The notes: generated by a model from the sequence alone, not told the origin. A stretch of 64,000 bases of DNA from Allobosea sp. TND4EK4 (GCF_900156025.1 NZ_FTMO01000004.1:186001-250000); one strand, 5' to 3'. Positions 1 to 9,542 are shown, counted from the stretch's first letter. Numbers and translations are program-made.

Positions 1-594
1 CTTCTGCGTGCCGTGGCTCTGCACGAGGAACAGGCCGATCAGGATCACCGACGAGATCCAGAGAATATAGTCGTTGAGGGCCGGCGTGATCAGCTTGATG
101 CCCTCCACCGCCGAGAGCACCGAGATGGCCGGCGTGATGACGGTGTCGCCGTAGAACAGGCCGGCGCCGATCATGCCGAGCAGCAGCACGGAGCGGCTCT
201 TGTTGCGGCCGAGGCTGCGCTGGGCCAGCGCGACGAGCGTCAGGATGCCGCCTTCGCCGTTGTTGTCGGCCCGCATCAGCAGGACGACATATTTCAGCGT
301 GACGACGACGACGAGCGACCACAGGATCAGCGACAGAACGCCGATCACCACCGAGGGCGGAACGACCGCATGCTCGTCGCCGCCTGTTGCAGCCAGGATC
401 GTCTCGCGCAACGCATAGAGCGGGCTGGTGCCGATATCGCCGAAGACGACGCCGAGCGCGCCGAGCGCCAATGCGGCCGCCCCCGTGCTGCCATGCCCGT
501 GAGGATGGCCGCCGGCGGCGCCGTGGCCGTCATCCAGCCCGAAGCGGGAATCCTCCGGCCGCACGGTCGAGGGATTCGGCTTGTCATGCCCCAT
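1..594 (-). CDS. kup: Kup-family potassium uptake transporter, N-terminal part
   Basis: This encodes the first 198 residues of a KUP/HAK/KT potassium transporter, a polytopic inner-membrane protein that imports K+ with protons. The frame stays open to the window edge, so the C-terminal part lies outside. I chose the ATG at 594 (MGHDKP). A hydrophilic, His/Gly-rich leader of about 30 residues precedes the family signature [13 protein letters not shown], followed by [17 protein letters not shown] and [20 protein letters not shown], which are hallmark Kup segments. Several long hydrophobic helices are visible. The gene runs leftward, and its start is about 80 bp from the end of ispG, which is on the same strand. 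Family assignment is secure; single copy versus paralogue cannot be judged. Confidence 0.93.
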   Translation of the reverse strand, partial: MGHDKPNPSTVRPEDSRFGLDDGHGAAGGHPHGHGSTGAAALALGALGVVFGDIGTSPLYALRETILAATGGDEHAVVPPSVVIGVLSLILWSLVVVVTLKYVVLLMRADNNGEGGILTLVALAQRSLGRNKSRSVLLLGMIGAGLFYGDTVITPAISVLSAVEGIKLITPALNDYILWISSVILIGLFLVQSHGTQK

Positions 595-674
595 AGGGGA
601 TCTCCGCGGGTGCTGCGATGCAGCGAAAGGCCGGCGCCTCTACCACAATGCGGGCGGCTGGCAAAGGTTGCCGC

Positions 675-1961
<1,287 letters not shown>

Positions 1962-1974
1962 GCGGGCTGCTCTG

Positions 1975-2559
1975 TCAGGACGCGGCTTGTTGCAAGGCGG
2001 ATTGGCGGCAATGCTCGCAGCGGCCGACGATCTCGACCATCTGGTGCGTGGGCGAGAAATGCCGGGTTTCGGCGATGGCCGCCACGGCTTTCTTCATGGC
2101 GGGCGAGGAATCCTCATCCACACCGCCGCAGACCTCGCAGATCAGGAAGGCGACGACCTCGTCAGCCCCGTGCCCGTGCAGACAGGCGACATAGGCATTC
2201 TTCGAGGAGAGCCGGTGAACGAAGCCCTGCTCGACCAGGAAATCGAGCGCGCGGTAGATCGAGATCGGCGCGAGGCGGCGTCCGCCCTCCGGCGAGATCC
2301 GGTCGGCGAGGTCATAGGCGCCGACGGGGCGATGGTCGGCATGCAGCGCCTCCAGCGCCTTCCGGCGGATCGGCGTCAGCCTCAGGCCGCGCTCGCGGCA
2401 GACGCGCTCGGCCCGTGCGAGGGCCTCCTCGGCATGGAGGGCGTGCTCATGCGCGTGGCGGCAGCCGCCTTCGCCATGGGCGTGCGCTTCATGAGCGTGG
2501 CCTGAGGACATTCGATCATGCCCGGCGTGGTCGTGCGCGTCTGGCTGCATTTTCGTCAT
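1975..2559 (-). CDS. zur: Fur-family regulator, probably Zur, with His-rich N-terminus
   Basis: This is a 194-residue Fur-superfamily metalloregulator. The winged-helix part (about residues 45-115) carries [16 protein letters not shown] and [19 protein letters not shown], the Fur recognition-helix region. The dimerisation part has a CEVCGG zinc-site motif and a final CEHCRQ pair. The length and the CxxC pairs fit Zur rather than the alphaproteobacterial iron regulator Irr. An N-terminal extension of about 40 residues has eleven histidines and one cysteine ([26 protein letters not shown]), a likely metal-binding or sensing arm. I chose ATG 2559. A TTG nine codons upstream is possible and no clear Shine-Dalgarno decides it. 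It is followed closely by ispG. Confidence 0.85.
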   Translation of the reverse strand: MTKMQPDAHDHAGHDRMSSGHAHEAHAHGEGGCRHAHEHALHAEEALARAERVCRERGLRLTPIRRKALEALHADHRPVGAYDLADRISPEGGRRLAPISIYRALDFLVEQGFVHRLSSKNAYVACLHGHGADEVVAFLICEVCGGVDEDSSPAMKKAVAAIAETRHFSPTHQMVEIVGRCEHCRQSALQQAAS

Positions 2560-2618
2560 GTTGCGCTGCAAAGACTCATCGGGCAACGTGCTGCGATCGT
2601 TGATCGCCCCACGGCCGC

Positions 2619-2631
2619 GTTCGGACCGAAC
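2619..2631. promoter_or_regulatory. 13-bp palindrome in the zur/hbdH divergent promoter region
   Basis: The sequence GTTCGGACCGAAC is a perfect palindrome around a central A. It sits between the divergent starts of the Zur-like gene (2559, minus) and 3-hydroxybutyrate dehydrogenase (2672, plus). Its position suits an operator for either gene. It does not match a Zur box that I can recognise, so the regulator is unknown. Confidence 0.3.
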
Positions 2632-2671
2632 CTAAGCATTTTTCCCCCGATTGTCAGGAGCCTCGACGCTC

Positions 2672-3457
2672 ATGTTTCTCAAAGATCGCACAGCCGCCAT
2701 CACCGGCTCGACCTCCGGCATCGGCCTCGCCTATGCCCGCGCCCTCGCCGCGGAGGGCGCAAACCTCGTGATCAACGGCATCATGCCGCCGGCCGATGCC
2801 GAAAAGCTGCGCACCGATCTTGAAGGCGAATTCGGCGTCAAGGTGGTGTTCTCGGGCGCCGACATGACGAAGCCCGCCGAGATCGCCGGCTTCATCGCGG
2901 AGGGCGAGAAGGTCTTCGGTGCGATCGACATCCTGATCAACAATGCCGGCATCCAGTATGTCGCGCCGATCGACGAGTTCCCCATCGAGAAATGGGACCA
3001 GATCATCGCGATCAACCTGTCCTCGGCCTTCCACACCATCCGCGCGGCGCTGCCGAAGATGAAGGAGAAGGGCTGGGGCCGGATCATCAACACGGCTTCG
3101 GCGCATGCCTTCGTCGCCTCGCCGTTCAAATCGGCCTATGTCGCGGCCAAGCACGGCATTGCCGGCCTGACCAAGACGGTGGCGCTGGAAGTCGCGACCA
3201 AGGGCATCACGGTGAACGCGATCGCGCCTGGCTATGTCTGGACGCCGCTGGTCGAGAAGCAGATCCCCGACACGATGAAGGCGCGCAACATGACCAAGGA
3301 GCAGGTCATGAACGATGTTCTGCTCGCCGCGCAGCCGACCAAGGAATTCGTCACGGTGGAGCAGGTCGCGGCGCTGGCCGTCTTCCTCTGCACTGACGGC
3401 GCCAAGTCGATCACCGGCACGACCCTGCCGATGGATGGCGGCTGGACCGCGGCGTGA
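2672..3457 (+). CDS. 3-hydroxybutyrate dehydrogenase, SDR family
   Basis: This 261-residue classical short-chain dehydrogenase is most like D-3-hydroxybutyrate dehydrogenase, which oxidises 3-hydroxybutyrate from PHB breakdown to acetoacetate with NAD+ in the cytoplasm. The cofactor motif TGSTSGIG is at residues 10-17, the NNAG motif is in LINNAGIQYV, and the catalytic pair is YVAAK in SAYVAAKHGIAGL. The tail GTTLPMDGGWTAA is typical of the family. ATG 2672 is preceded by AGGAG (2656-2660), which favours it over an upstream TTG. The stop codon overlaps the start of the patatin gene, so the two are translationally coupled. BdhA-type specificity is inferred from overall similarity and the PHA context. 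Confidence 0.88.
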   Translation: MFLKDRTAAITGSTSGIGLAYARALAAEGANLVINGIMPPADAEKLRTDLEGEFGVKVVFSGADMTKPAEIAGFIAEGEKVFGAIDILINNAGIQYVAPIDEFPIEKWDQIIAINLSSAFHTIRAALPKMKEKGWGRIINTASAHAFVASPFKSAYVAAKHGIAGLTKTVALEVATKGITVNAIAPGYVWTPLVEKQIPDTMKARNMTKEQVMNDVLLAAQPTKEFVTVEQVAALAVFLCTDGAKSITGTTLPMDGGWTAA

Positions 3458-4527
3458 CCGGGCGCGCGGGTCGCAAGCCGGAGCCGGCCAGGGGTCTCGC
3501 CGGGCCGAAGGCCGAGAAGACCGTTTCGCTGGCGCTGCAGGGCGGAGGCGCGCATGGCGCCTTCACCTGGGGCGTGCTGGACGCCATCCTGGAGGATGGA
3601 CGCCTCGCGATCGAGGCCCTGACCGGCACGAGCGCCGGCGCGATGAACGCCGTCGTGCTGGCCGAAGGCTGGCTCGATGGCGGGGCCGACGGTGCGCGCA
3701 CCAAGCTCGAGCAGTTCTGGCGGGCGATCAGCGTCGACGGGAAATATGGCGGCTCGGAGCGCTCCCTGCTCGATACGATGCTCGGCGCCTGGGGCAACAG
3801 CAACGGCACGCCGCCGGGGCTGCTGTTCTTCGAGATGTTCGCGAAGGTGGCGAGCCCCTACGACGTCAACCCGCTCAACATCAACCCCCTGCGCGGCGTC
3901 GTCTCCGAGCTGATCGACTTCGAGAAGGTGCGGTCCCACGACGCGGTGAAGCTGTTCATCGCGGCGACCAATGTCCGCACCGGCAAGATCGCGGTGTTCG
4001 AACGGAACAAGCTGACCGCGGACCACGTCATGGCGTCGGCCTGCCTGCCGATGGTGTTCCAGGCGGTGGAGATCGGCGGGGAGGCCTATTGGGACGGCGG
4101 CTATATGGGCAATCCGGCGCTGTTCCCGCTGTTCTACGAAGCGCATTGCGACGACATCCTGCTGGTGCAGATCAACCCGCTCCAGCGCAAGGAACTGCCG
4201 ACCAAGGCCCGCGAGATCCAGGACAGGTTGAACGAGATCACCTTCAATGCGTCGCTGCTGCGCGAGCTCAGGGCGATCGATTTCGTCAACCGCCTGGTCG
4301 ATTCCGGCAAGCTGCCGAAGGACGAATACAAGCGGGTGCTGATGCATCGGATCGATGGCGGACCGCCCCTGGCGGAACTCACATCGTCCTCGCGAATGAA
4401 CGCCGAATGGTCCTTCCTGCTCAAGCTTCGCGACATGGGCCGCAGCGCGGGCAAGCGCTGGCTGAAGCGGAATTACGAGGCGATCGGGAAGACGGGGACG
4501 CTCGATCTGCGGGAAGCGATCGGCTGA
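3454..4527 (+). CDS. patatin-like phospholipase / acyl hydrolase
   Basis: This 357-residue cytoplasmic-type patatin-domain hydrolase starts with GTG, overlapping the TGA of the preceding dehydrogenase by four bases (GTGA). Patatin signatures are clear: the oxyanion loop GGGAHG near residue 33, the nucleophile elbow GTSAG near residue 61, and the catalytic Asp in DGGYMGNP near residue 213. No signal peptide is visible. In PHB-accumulating alphaproteobacteria, patatin genes coupled to 3-hydroxybutyrate dehydrogenase are a recurrent arrangement. A role in granule or oligomer ester hydrolysis is therefore reasonable but inferred; membrane phospholipid turnover is the alternative. Confidence 0.88.
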   Translation: MTGRAGRKPEPARGLAGPKAEKTVSLALQGGGAHGAFTWGVLDAILEDGRLAIEALTGTSAGAMNAVVLAEGWLDGGADGARTKLEQFWRAISVDGKYGGSERSLLDTMLGAWGNSNGTPPGLLFFEMFAKVASPYDVNPLNINPLRGVVSELIDFEKVRSHDAVKLFIAATNVRTGKIAVFERNKLTADHVMASACLPMVFQAVEIGGEAYWDGGYMGNPALFPLFYEAHCDDILLVQINPLQRKELPTKAREIQDRLNEITFNASLLRELRAIDFVNRLVDSGKLPKDEYKRVLMHRIDGGPPLAELTSSSRMNAEWSFLLKLRDMGRSAGKRWLKRNYEAIGKTGTLDLREAIG

Positions 4528-4561
4528 ACTGCTCTGCGGTGACGCCTCCGACCGCCTGAAC

Positions 4562-4657
4562 CGTCATGGCGAGCAGCGAAGCGACGAAGCCATCCAGAGG
4601 CCGGCTGAAGCGCTCCATTCGGTCGCCCTGGATGGCTTGGCTGCGCGCGCAATGACG
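4562..4657. repeat. Intergenic palindromic repeat (GTCATGGCGAGC type)
   Basis: This is an imperfect long inverted repeat of about 96 bp. The outer arms are CGTCAT (4562-4567) and ATGACG (4652-4657). The inner arms are GCCATCCAG (4589-4597) and CTGGATGGC (4628-4636). It lies between the patatin gene and the DUF3830 gene. The outline resembles the dispersed GTCATTGCGAGCGAAGCG-type intergenic elements common in alphaproteobacteria and differs in sequence from the CATCCCGG family found elsewhere in the window. Confidence 0.65.
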
Positions 4658-4815
4658 CTTCAGCCCGGCCGCGTGGTCTGGAGCCTGATAGCGAGCGTGC
4701 GTGCCGCCCCATCCTTCCCGTTCCGGCGACGCACTTGTTCCTGCGGCGCACTTGCGCGCGAACCGGGCGCGGTGCCATTCAACGTGTCGAGGCATTGCCT
4801 GAGCGAGGGGATTTC

Positions 4816-5232
4816 ATGAGCAAGCTGATCGTCACCGCGGGTCCGTACACCTTCGACGCGAAGTTCGAGGAGGAGGCCGCGCCGAAGACCTGCGCTGCCT
4901 TCCGCAAGCAGATGCCCTTCATCAGCAAGATGGTGCATGTGCGCTGGAGCGGAGAGGGCGTGTGGATGCCGCTCGGCGATCTCGATTTCGGCGTCGGCTA
5001 CGAGAACAACACCGCATATCCGGCGCCGGGCCACATCATCCTCTATCCGGGCGGCGTCAGCGAGACCGAGATCCTGCTCGCCTATGGCGGCGTGCAGTTC
5101 GCCAGCAAGGCCGGCGTGCTCTCCGGGAACCACTTCATCACCCTGACCTCGGGGCTGGAGAACCTCTACGCTCTCGGTCGCAAGACGCTTTATGAGGGCG
5201 TGCAGGACGTGCGCTTCGACCTGGTCGACTGA
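4816..5232 (+). CDS. DUF3830 family protein (cyclophilin-like fold)
   Basis: This is a 138-residue cytoplasmic protein without signal peptide or membrane segment. The sequence (VHVRWSGEGVWMPLGDL, YPAPGHIILYPGG, ETEILLAYG) fits DUF3830. From memory, that family adopts a small cyclophilin-like beta barrel and often lies beside transport or amidohydrolase genes of unknown catabolic pathways. ATG 4816 was chosen because GAGCGAGGGG lies just upstream; the in-frame upstream extension is low-complexity Arg-rich sequence. The gene stands alone between the patatin gene and the convergent antiporter. No substrate can be assigned. Confidence 0.75.
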   Translation: MSKLIVTAGPYTFDAKFEEEAAPKTCAAFRKQMPFISKMVHVRWSGEGVWMPLGDLDFGVGYENNTAYPAPGHIILYPGGVSETEILLAYGGVQFASKAGVLSGNHFITLTSGLENLYALGRKTLYEGVQDVRFDLVD

Positions 5233-5260
5233 AGCGGCGTCCGTCTCGGTCCTGTGTGAG

Positions 5261-5304
5261 GTCATCCCGGACCAGCGGCGCCAACCGCGCCGATCCGGGA
5301 TGAT
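5261..5304. repeat. Short REP-like hairpin between convergent genes
   Basis: CATCCCGGA (5263-5271) and TCCGGGATG (5294-5302) form a stem around a GC-rich loop. It matches the outer arms of the roughly 105-bp CATCCCGG palindromes elsewhere in this window and looks like a half or collapsed copy. It lies between the convergent DUF3830 and antiporter genes, where it could also end both transcripts. Confidence 0.65.
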
Positions 5305-5311
5305 GCCTGGT

Positions 5312-7198
5312 TCAGGCGGCCGTCGACGGGTCGGTCGAGGGCGGCTGCAGGCGCGCCGGTGGCTGGGCCGACTCCGGACGGTCCGCTTCGCGACTCGCGG
5401 TTTTTGCGTCGGCCGCAGGCGCGGGGTCCGCGCCACTGGCGGGCTGCTCGCGCTCGCCCCGCAGGTTGCTGCACATCGACAGCATGGCGCGGGCGATCTC
5501 GGCTTCGCCCATGATCGTCAGCGTCGCGCCGCATTTGGAGAGGTGCTCGACCTCGGCATCGGAATGGGCACGGGCGACGATCGGCAGCGTGCCGTTCTCG
5601 CCGCGCGCCTGCTGGCAGACCTGCCCCGCCTCGAAGCTGCCGGGGATGGCGATGAAGAGGCGGATCGCGCGGTCGAGCCCGGCCGCGGCGAGCACCTCCG
5701 GATCGGCGGCATTGCCGACGAGCAGCTCGGCCCCGTCGCGCCTCGCGGTTTCGACGGCCTCGGGATTGTCCTCGATCACCAGCAGCTTGGCGCCCTGCGA
5801 GAGCAGTCCGGCTCCGAGCAGACTGCCGACGCGGCCATAGCCGACCACGACGATATGGCCGGCCAGGGTGGTCGGGACGACGTCCCGCTCCGGCTCGGTC
5901 GCTGTCGCCGTGGGTGCGGGCGCCGCCGGGGGGGCTTCCGGGGCGGGGCCTGCCGCGGCGGGCGTGTCGGGCCTGGGTTTGGCCGTCGGCGCTTCTCCGG
6001 TCTTCAGGCGATCGACGAGGGCGAACATCACCGGGTTCAGCAGGATCGACAGGATGGCGCCGGCCAGGATCAGGTCGCGCCCCTCTGCCGGCAGGATGCC
6101 GAGCGCGGTGCCGAGCCCCGCCAGGATGAAGGAGAACTCGCCGATCTGCGCCAGCGAGGCCGAGATCGTCAGCGCGACTGCGTTGGAGCGGCCGAAGGCG
6201 CGCACGATCAGCCAGGCGGCGAGCGACTTGCCGATCAGGATGATCGCCAGAGTGCCCAGCAGCGGCCAGGGCGAGCGCAGCAGGATTCCGGGGTCGAACA
6301 GCATGCCCACGGAAACGAAGAACAGGACAGCGAAGGCGTCCCGCAACGGAAGCGTCTCCTCGGCGGCGCGCTGCGACAGCGGCGATTCCGAAAGGATCAT
6401 GCCGGCGAAGAAGGCACCGAGCGCGAAGGAGACGCCGAACAGCGTCGCAGCCGCGAAGGCGACACCGAGAGCCAGGGCCAGTACGGCCAGCCGGAAGAGC
6501 TCGCGCGAGCCGGTATGGGCGACCCAATGCAACGCCCAGGGAATGACGCGGCGGCCGACGATCAGCATGAAGGCGACAAAGGCGACGACCTTGGCGAGGG
6601 TGAGCCCGAGCACGCCCCAGAGCCCGAGGTCGAACTGCGTCGAGAGCGGCGAGGGCGTGCCCGGCTGCGGCCCGTTCAACGCGTCCGCGATCGCCGGCAG
6701 CGCGACCAGCGCGAGCACCATGGCGAGGTCCTCGACGATCAGCCAGCCGACGGCGATGCGCCCCTTTTCGGTCTGCACGAGCCGCCGCTCCTGCAGGGCC
6801 CGCAGCAGCACGACCGTGCTCGCGACCGACAAAGCGAGGCCGAAGACGAGACCGGAGATCCAGCCCCAGCCGAGCAGCAGGGCCAGGCCCAGCCCGAGTG
6901 CGGTTGCGACCGCGATCTGGACCAGGGCGCCGGGCACGGCGATGGTTTTGACGGAGAGCAGCTCCTTCAGCGAGAAGTGCAGGCCGACGCCGAACATCAG
7001 CAGGATGACGCCGATTTCGGCGAGTTCGTTGGCGAGATTCTGGTCGGCGACGAAGCCGGGGGTAAACGGCCCGACCGCAACGCCCGCGACGAGATAACCG
7101 ACGAGGGGCGAAATCCGGAGTTTCTGGGCAAGCGCCCCGAAGACGAAGGCAAGGCCGAGGCCCGCGACGATGATGGCGATCAGCGGGCCGTGGTGCAT
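5312..7198 (-). CDS. CPA2-family cation:proton antiporter with C-terminal RCK/TrkA-N domain (Kef/YbaL type)
   Basis: This 628-residue inner-membrane antiporter probably exchanges K+ or Na+ for H+. Residues 1-395 form about twelve hydrophobic helices with CPA2 motifs (GVILLMFGVGLHFSLKEL, GWLIVEDLAMV, FALGAFFAGMILSES). A Pro/Ala-rich linker (about 404-445) follows, then a TrkA-N/RCK nucleotide-binding domain starting at GHIVVVGYGRVGS near residue 450. A hydrophilic Ala/Pro tail ends the protein. The layout matches YbaL/RosB-type Kef transporters. ATG 7198 has GGGAGAG just upstream. It converges on the DUF3830 gene. The ion is not determinable from sequence. Confidence 0.9.
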   Translation of the reverse strand: MHHGPLIAIIVAGLGLAFVFGALAQKLRISPLVGYLVAGVAVGPFTPGFVADQNLANELAEIGVILLMFGVGLHFSLKELLSVKTIAVPGALVQIAVATALGLGLALLLGWGWISGLVFGLALSVASTVVLLRALQERRLVQTEKGRIAVGWLIVEDLAMVLALVALPAIADALNGPQPGTPSPLSTQFDLGLWGVLGLTLAKVVAFVAFMLIVGRRVIPWALHWVAHTGSRELFRLAVLALALGVAFAAATLFGVSFALGAFFAGMILSESPLSQRAAEETLPLRDAFAVLFFVSVGMLFDPGILLRSPWPLLGTLAIILIGKSLAAWLIVRAFGRSNAVALTISASLAQIGEFSFILAGLGTALGILPAEGRDLILAGAILSILLNPVMFALVDRLKTGEAPTAKPRPDTPAAAGPAPEAPPAAPAPTATATEPERDVVPTTLAGHIVVVGYGRVGSLLGAGLLSQGAKLLVIEDNPEAVETARRDGAELLVGNAADPEVLAAAGLDRAIRLFIAIPGSFEAGQVCQQARGENGTLPIVARAHSDAEVEHLSKCGATLTIMGEAEIARAMLSMCSNLRGEREQPASGADPAPAADAKTASREADRPESAQPPARLQPPSTDPSTAA

Positions 7199-7396
7199 GT
7201 CTCTCCCGAATCGAAAAGCTCAAGTAAACGAGGCTGTTGGAACCGGGCACAGGATGAAGCCTCGGGGCCGCGAATTCAACCGAAAGTCGTAAGACTCTTG
7301 CCGGCCAGACTGTTGCCGGCCAGACGGCCAGACTCGTGCCGGCCGACGCTTGCCGGCGCGCGGCGAGCCGTCTCAGGCGGAAGGAGGCGCTGAAAC

Positions 7397-7717
7397 TCAG
7401 GCCTTCGGCTTGTCGAGCAGGATCTGCCCCTGCTTCTGGACGCCGACCTTGATCTTCTCGGCGAAGGCAGCCAGCAGCCAAGGCAGCATGACCTCGATAC
7501 GAACAAGATCATCCGCGATGTCGAGCCGTCCACGGACCGTCTGCCCCAGCGCGGCGACGCCGAAATGCAGGCTGTCACCTTCCCAGCGTTCCTCCACGAG
7601 CTGCATCTTCACCATGCCCAGCCGGTCACGGACACGGTCGAGGCCGCCGCGCAGCCTGTCCGTTGCGCCCTGACGGCCGAGGTCGTGAGAGATCGTGATG
7701 GAAACCGGCTTCGCCAT
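7397..7717 (-). CDS. polyhydroxyalkanoic acid system family protein (PHA_gran_rgn)
   Basis: This 106-residue cytoplasmic protein starts MAKPVSITISHDLGRQGATDR (quoted in part). It belongs to the small PHA_gran_rgn family annotated as a polyhydroxyalkanoic-acid-system protein, whose members share the ISHxLG start and a C-terminal LLDKP-like end. The biochemical role is not established; it is thought to concern storage granules. The internal ATG at 7717 was preferred to the upstream ATG at 7750 because family members begin with this sequence. It fits the nearby 3-hydroxybutyrate dehydrogenase and patatin genes but is not in an operon with them. Confidence 0.75.
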   Translation of the reverse strand: MAKPVSITISHDLGRQGATDRLRGGLDRVRDRLGMVKMQLVEERWEGDSLHFGVAALGQTVRGRLDIADDLVRIEVMLPWLLAAFAEKIKVGVQKQGQILLDKPKA

Positions 7718-7812
7718 GGGGCCCCGCTTGCGACTGCAAGGTCCTGACATGGCGACGGCGCCGGACGATGTCCAGCGCCGTCAGGACGGTTTCGCGTGAC
7801 TGGCCGCGCGGT

Positions 7813-8022
7813 TCAGTCGCGCTCGATCAAGCGCCGGCGGCCCGTCTTGGTCACCCGCCACTGGCCCCCGTCGGTCTCGACGAGACCGCGATCCTTCAGA
7901 GCGAAGAGCATCGTCTCGTCGAAGATGAAGTGCCGGGTCTTTTCCTCGATGCTTTCGAGCGCGATCCATTCCGGATCCGACAGCACAGAGGGATGTGCGA
8001 TCTGGAGTTGCTGAACGTCCAT
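7813..8022 (-). CDS. small conserved-type hypothetical protein, winged-helix-like
   Basis: This 69-residue acidic/basic mixed protein has no membrane segment. The pattern MLFALKDRGLVETDGGQWRVTKTGRRRL resembles a helix followed by a beta wing, as in small winged-helix proteins, but I recognise no named family. A strong AAGGAGA ribosome site lies just upstream of ATG 8022, which is good evidence that it is translated. It lies about 95 bp upstream of the PHA-system gene on the same strand. No function is assigned. Confidence 0.65.
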   Translation of the reverse strand: MDVQQLQIAHPSVLSDPEWIALESIEEKTRHFIFDETMLFALKDRGLVETDGGQWRVTKTGRRRLIERD

Positions 8023-8166
8023 AAGCGTCTCCTTCTCGTTGACTGGCCCCTATGAGCCTTTGGATCACACCGAATCATGTCCCGGATAAGGCCGGGAGAC
8101 GACGAAACGACAAAGCGGGAGACGTGTGTGATGGTCCGGAGCGGCCGAGCGTTTTCGTCGCAGCAG

Positions 8167-8191
8167 GGAACCCGCCCCGGACTCGATTGTT
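8167..8191 (+). promoter_or_regulatory. Candidate EcfG-type general-stress promoter
   Basis: GGAAC (8167-8171), a 17-base gap and GTT (8189-8191) match the alphaproteobacterial EcfG consensus GGAAC-N16/17-cGTT, here with T in place of C. It lies about 75 bp upstream of the membrane protein gene at 8266, whose stress-protein look suits this control. The assignment rests on the consensus as I remember it. Confidence 0.5.
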
Positions 8192-8265
8192 CACTGGTCG
8201 AGACTGAATTTCGCCGGACGTGTTCGGCGTGCCTGCAACCCCATTCATCAACGGAGTGCCCCGCC

Positions 8266-8946
8266 ATGGCGAGCAGCAACCCTTCCTTCCCGCCCGACGT
8301 TCCCAAGGACTGGGACGAGGCTCGCGACGAGGCCGGCGCCACGGTGCGTTCGCTCCGCGAAAAGGCCAGCGACATGGCCGAGAAGGCCACCGAGACCGTC
8401 AAGGACGGCTATGAGCGTGCCAAGGAGACCTGGGACGAGACCGACCCGGTGGAGATGGCGAAGGAAGGCGGCCGCGCAGTCGTCGACGCCGTGGAGCGGC
8501 ATCCGCTGGCAGCCTTCGGCCTTGGCGCTCTCAGCGTCGGCCTGATCGCCTGGGCGGCCATGCGCGACACTTCCTCGTCGCGCTGGGATCGCTACCAGCC
8601 GGATTACGGACGCCTGCGCGGCCTCTTCCACGACTATGGCTCGCAAGCCGCGGAGATGCGCGACCGCGCCATGAAGGAAGGCAGCAAATGGTTCCGATCG
8701 CACCGCAACGACGCCGACGAGTACACGGATCGGGCGGCCGAGTACGCTGCCCGGGCGCGTGACTATGCCGATATGGGGGGGCGCATGATCGCCAAGCGGG
8801 CGGAGCGCGAGCCGATCGCAGCCCTGCTGGGCGTCGGCATCGCGGTGTATTTTATCGGCTCGATGCTGAGTTCCGCGGCAGCTTCCGCGAATTCCGGCGA
8901 CGGCTCGCGGTCGCAGACGCGCCGCCGGTCCTCGCGCCGCTCATAA
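8266..8946 (+). CDS. DUF883-like membrane-anchored protein with amphipathic helices
   Basis: This 226-residue protein has an N-terminal highly charged helical region (DEARDEAGATVRSLREKAS and repeats) like DUF883/ElaB-type stress proteins. A hydrophobic segment follows near residues 88-108 (HPLAAFGLGALSVGLIAWAAM). A second charged helical stretch is rich in Arg, Asp and Tyr, and a second hydrophobic segment lies near residues 184-203. The tail is Arg/Ser-rich. Duplicated helix-plus-anchor architecture is therefore visible. ATG 8266 was chosen because MASSNP follows GGAG at 8252; the upstream in-frame extension looks non-coding. A candidate EcfG promoter precedes it and a strong hairpin follows. 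Membership of DUF883 is tentative. Confidence 0.7.
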   Translation: MASSNPSFPPDVPKDWDEARDEAGATVRSLREKASDMAEKATETVKDGYERAKETWDETDPVEMAKEGGRAVVDAVERHPLAAFGLGALSVGLIAWAAMRDTSSSRWDRYQPDYGRLRGLFHDYGSQAAEMRDRAMKEGSKWFRSHRNDADEYTDRAAEYAARARDYADMGGRMIAKRAEREPIAALLGVGIAVYFIGSMLSSAAASANSGDGSRSQTRRRSSRRS

Positions 8947-8965
8947 GCGCGGTCGGTGAAAAGAA

Positions 8966-8996
8966 AAGCCCTGCCGAGCAGCGCTCGGCAGGGCTT
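8966..8996. terminator. Bidirectional terminator hairpin
   Basis: A perfect 14-bp stem AAGCCCTGCCGAGC / GCTCGGCAGGGCTT closes an AGC loop between the convergent genes ending at 8946 and 9034. The A-rich and T-containing flanks fit factor-independent termination in both directions, although the T-run is short. Confidence 0.8.
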
Positions 8997-9033
8997 GTTC
9001 GCGTCTGGCCGGTGCCGATCGGTCAGACCGATC

Positions 9034-9333
9034 TCACCACCAGTAGCCGGGGCCGTAATAGCCGGGGCCATAATAGTAGCGCGGGCGAGCGCTCGCCGCG
9101 ATGGCGCCACCGACGACACCGGCGGCCACGCCGGCCGCGACCGCGCTGCCAGCCTCGTTCGAGGCGCGACGGTTCTCGACATAGTTCGCCGAGCGGCACT
9201 GCTGGTAGGCGCGGGTGCCCGGACGGAAGCCCTGAGCCTGGCAGCTGACCTCGGCATCGGCCATCGATTCCTGCGCGGTCTGGCAACCGGCGAGCAGGGC
9301 GGCCAGCGCCCCAACGATCATAATGCTACGCAT
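9034..9333 (-). CDS. small putative lipoprotein with Tyr/Gly/Trp-rich tail
   Basis: This 99-residue predicted lipoprotein has signal sequence MRSIMIVGALAALLAGC with the lipobox cysteine at residue 17. A short mature region contains Cys, AQGFRPGTRAYQQC, typical of small rhizobial envelope proteins. A glycine-zipper-like hydrophobic stretch (AVAAGVAAGVVGGAIAAS) follows, and the tail has the repeated YYGPGY motif ending in WW. AAAGGA precedes ATG 9333; upstream in-frame sequence is not signal-like. It converges with the DUF883-like gene. The function is unknown. Confidence 0.75.
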   Translation of the reverse strand: MRSIMIVGALAALLAGCQTAQESMADAEVSCQAQGFRPGTRAYQQCRSANYVENRRASNEAGSAVAAGVAAGVVGGAIAASARPRYYYGPGYYGPGYWW

Positions 9334-9542
9334 CGTTTTTCCTTTGCAGCCTCCCATTGGCCTGATCGGACTTAAATGCAGCCGCGATGACCGGTCAAGA
9401 ACGGGTTTGGCGTTGGGGTTAAGCATACACGGCTGAGTTATCGAAGGATTGTCGGTCAGCGGCAACTTCGCCTCTCGGCGGGGCTTGCCTTTGCGGCGCC
9501 GGAGAGGATCATGGCGCAAGCCTTCCGAGAGACCGCTTGCCC

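Noticed and set aside
5192..7393. 733-codon frame opposite the Kef-type antiporter
   Set aside because: Gln/Arg/Asp-rich with no recognisable domain; the antisense gene has full membrane and RCK motifs.
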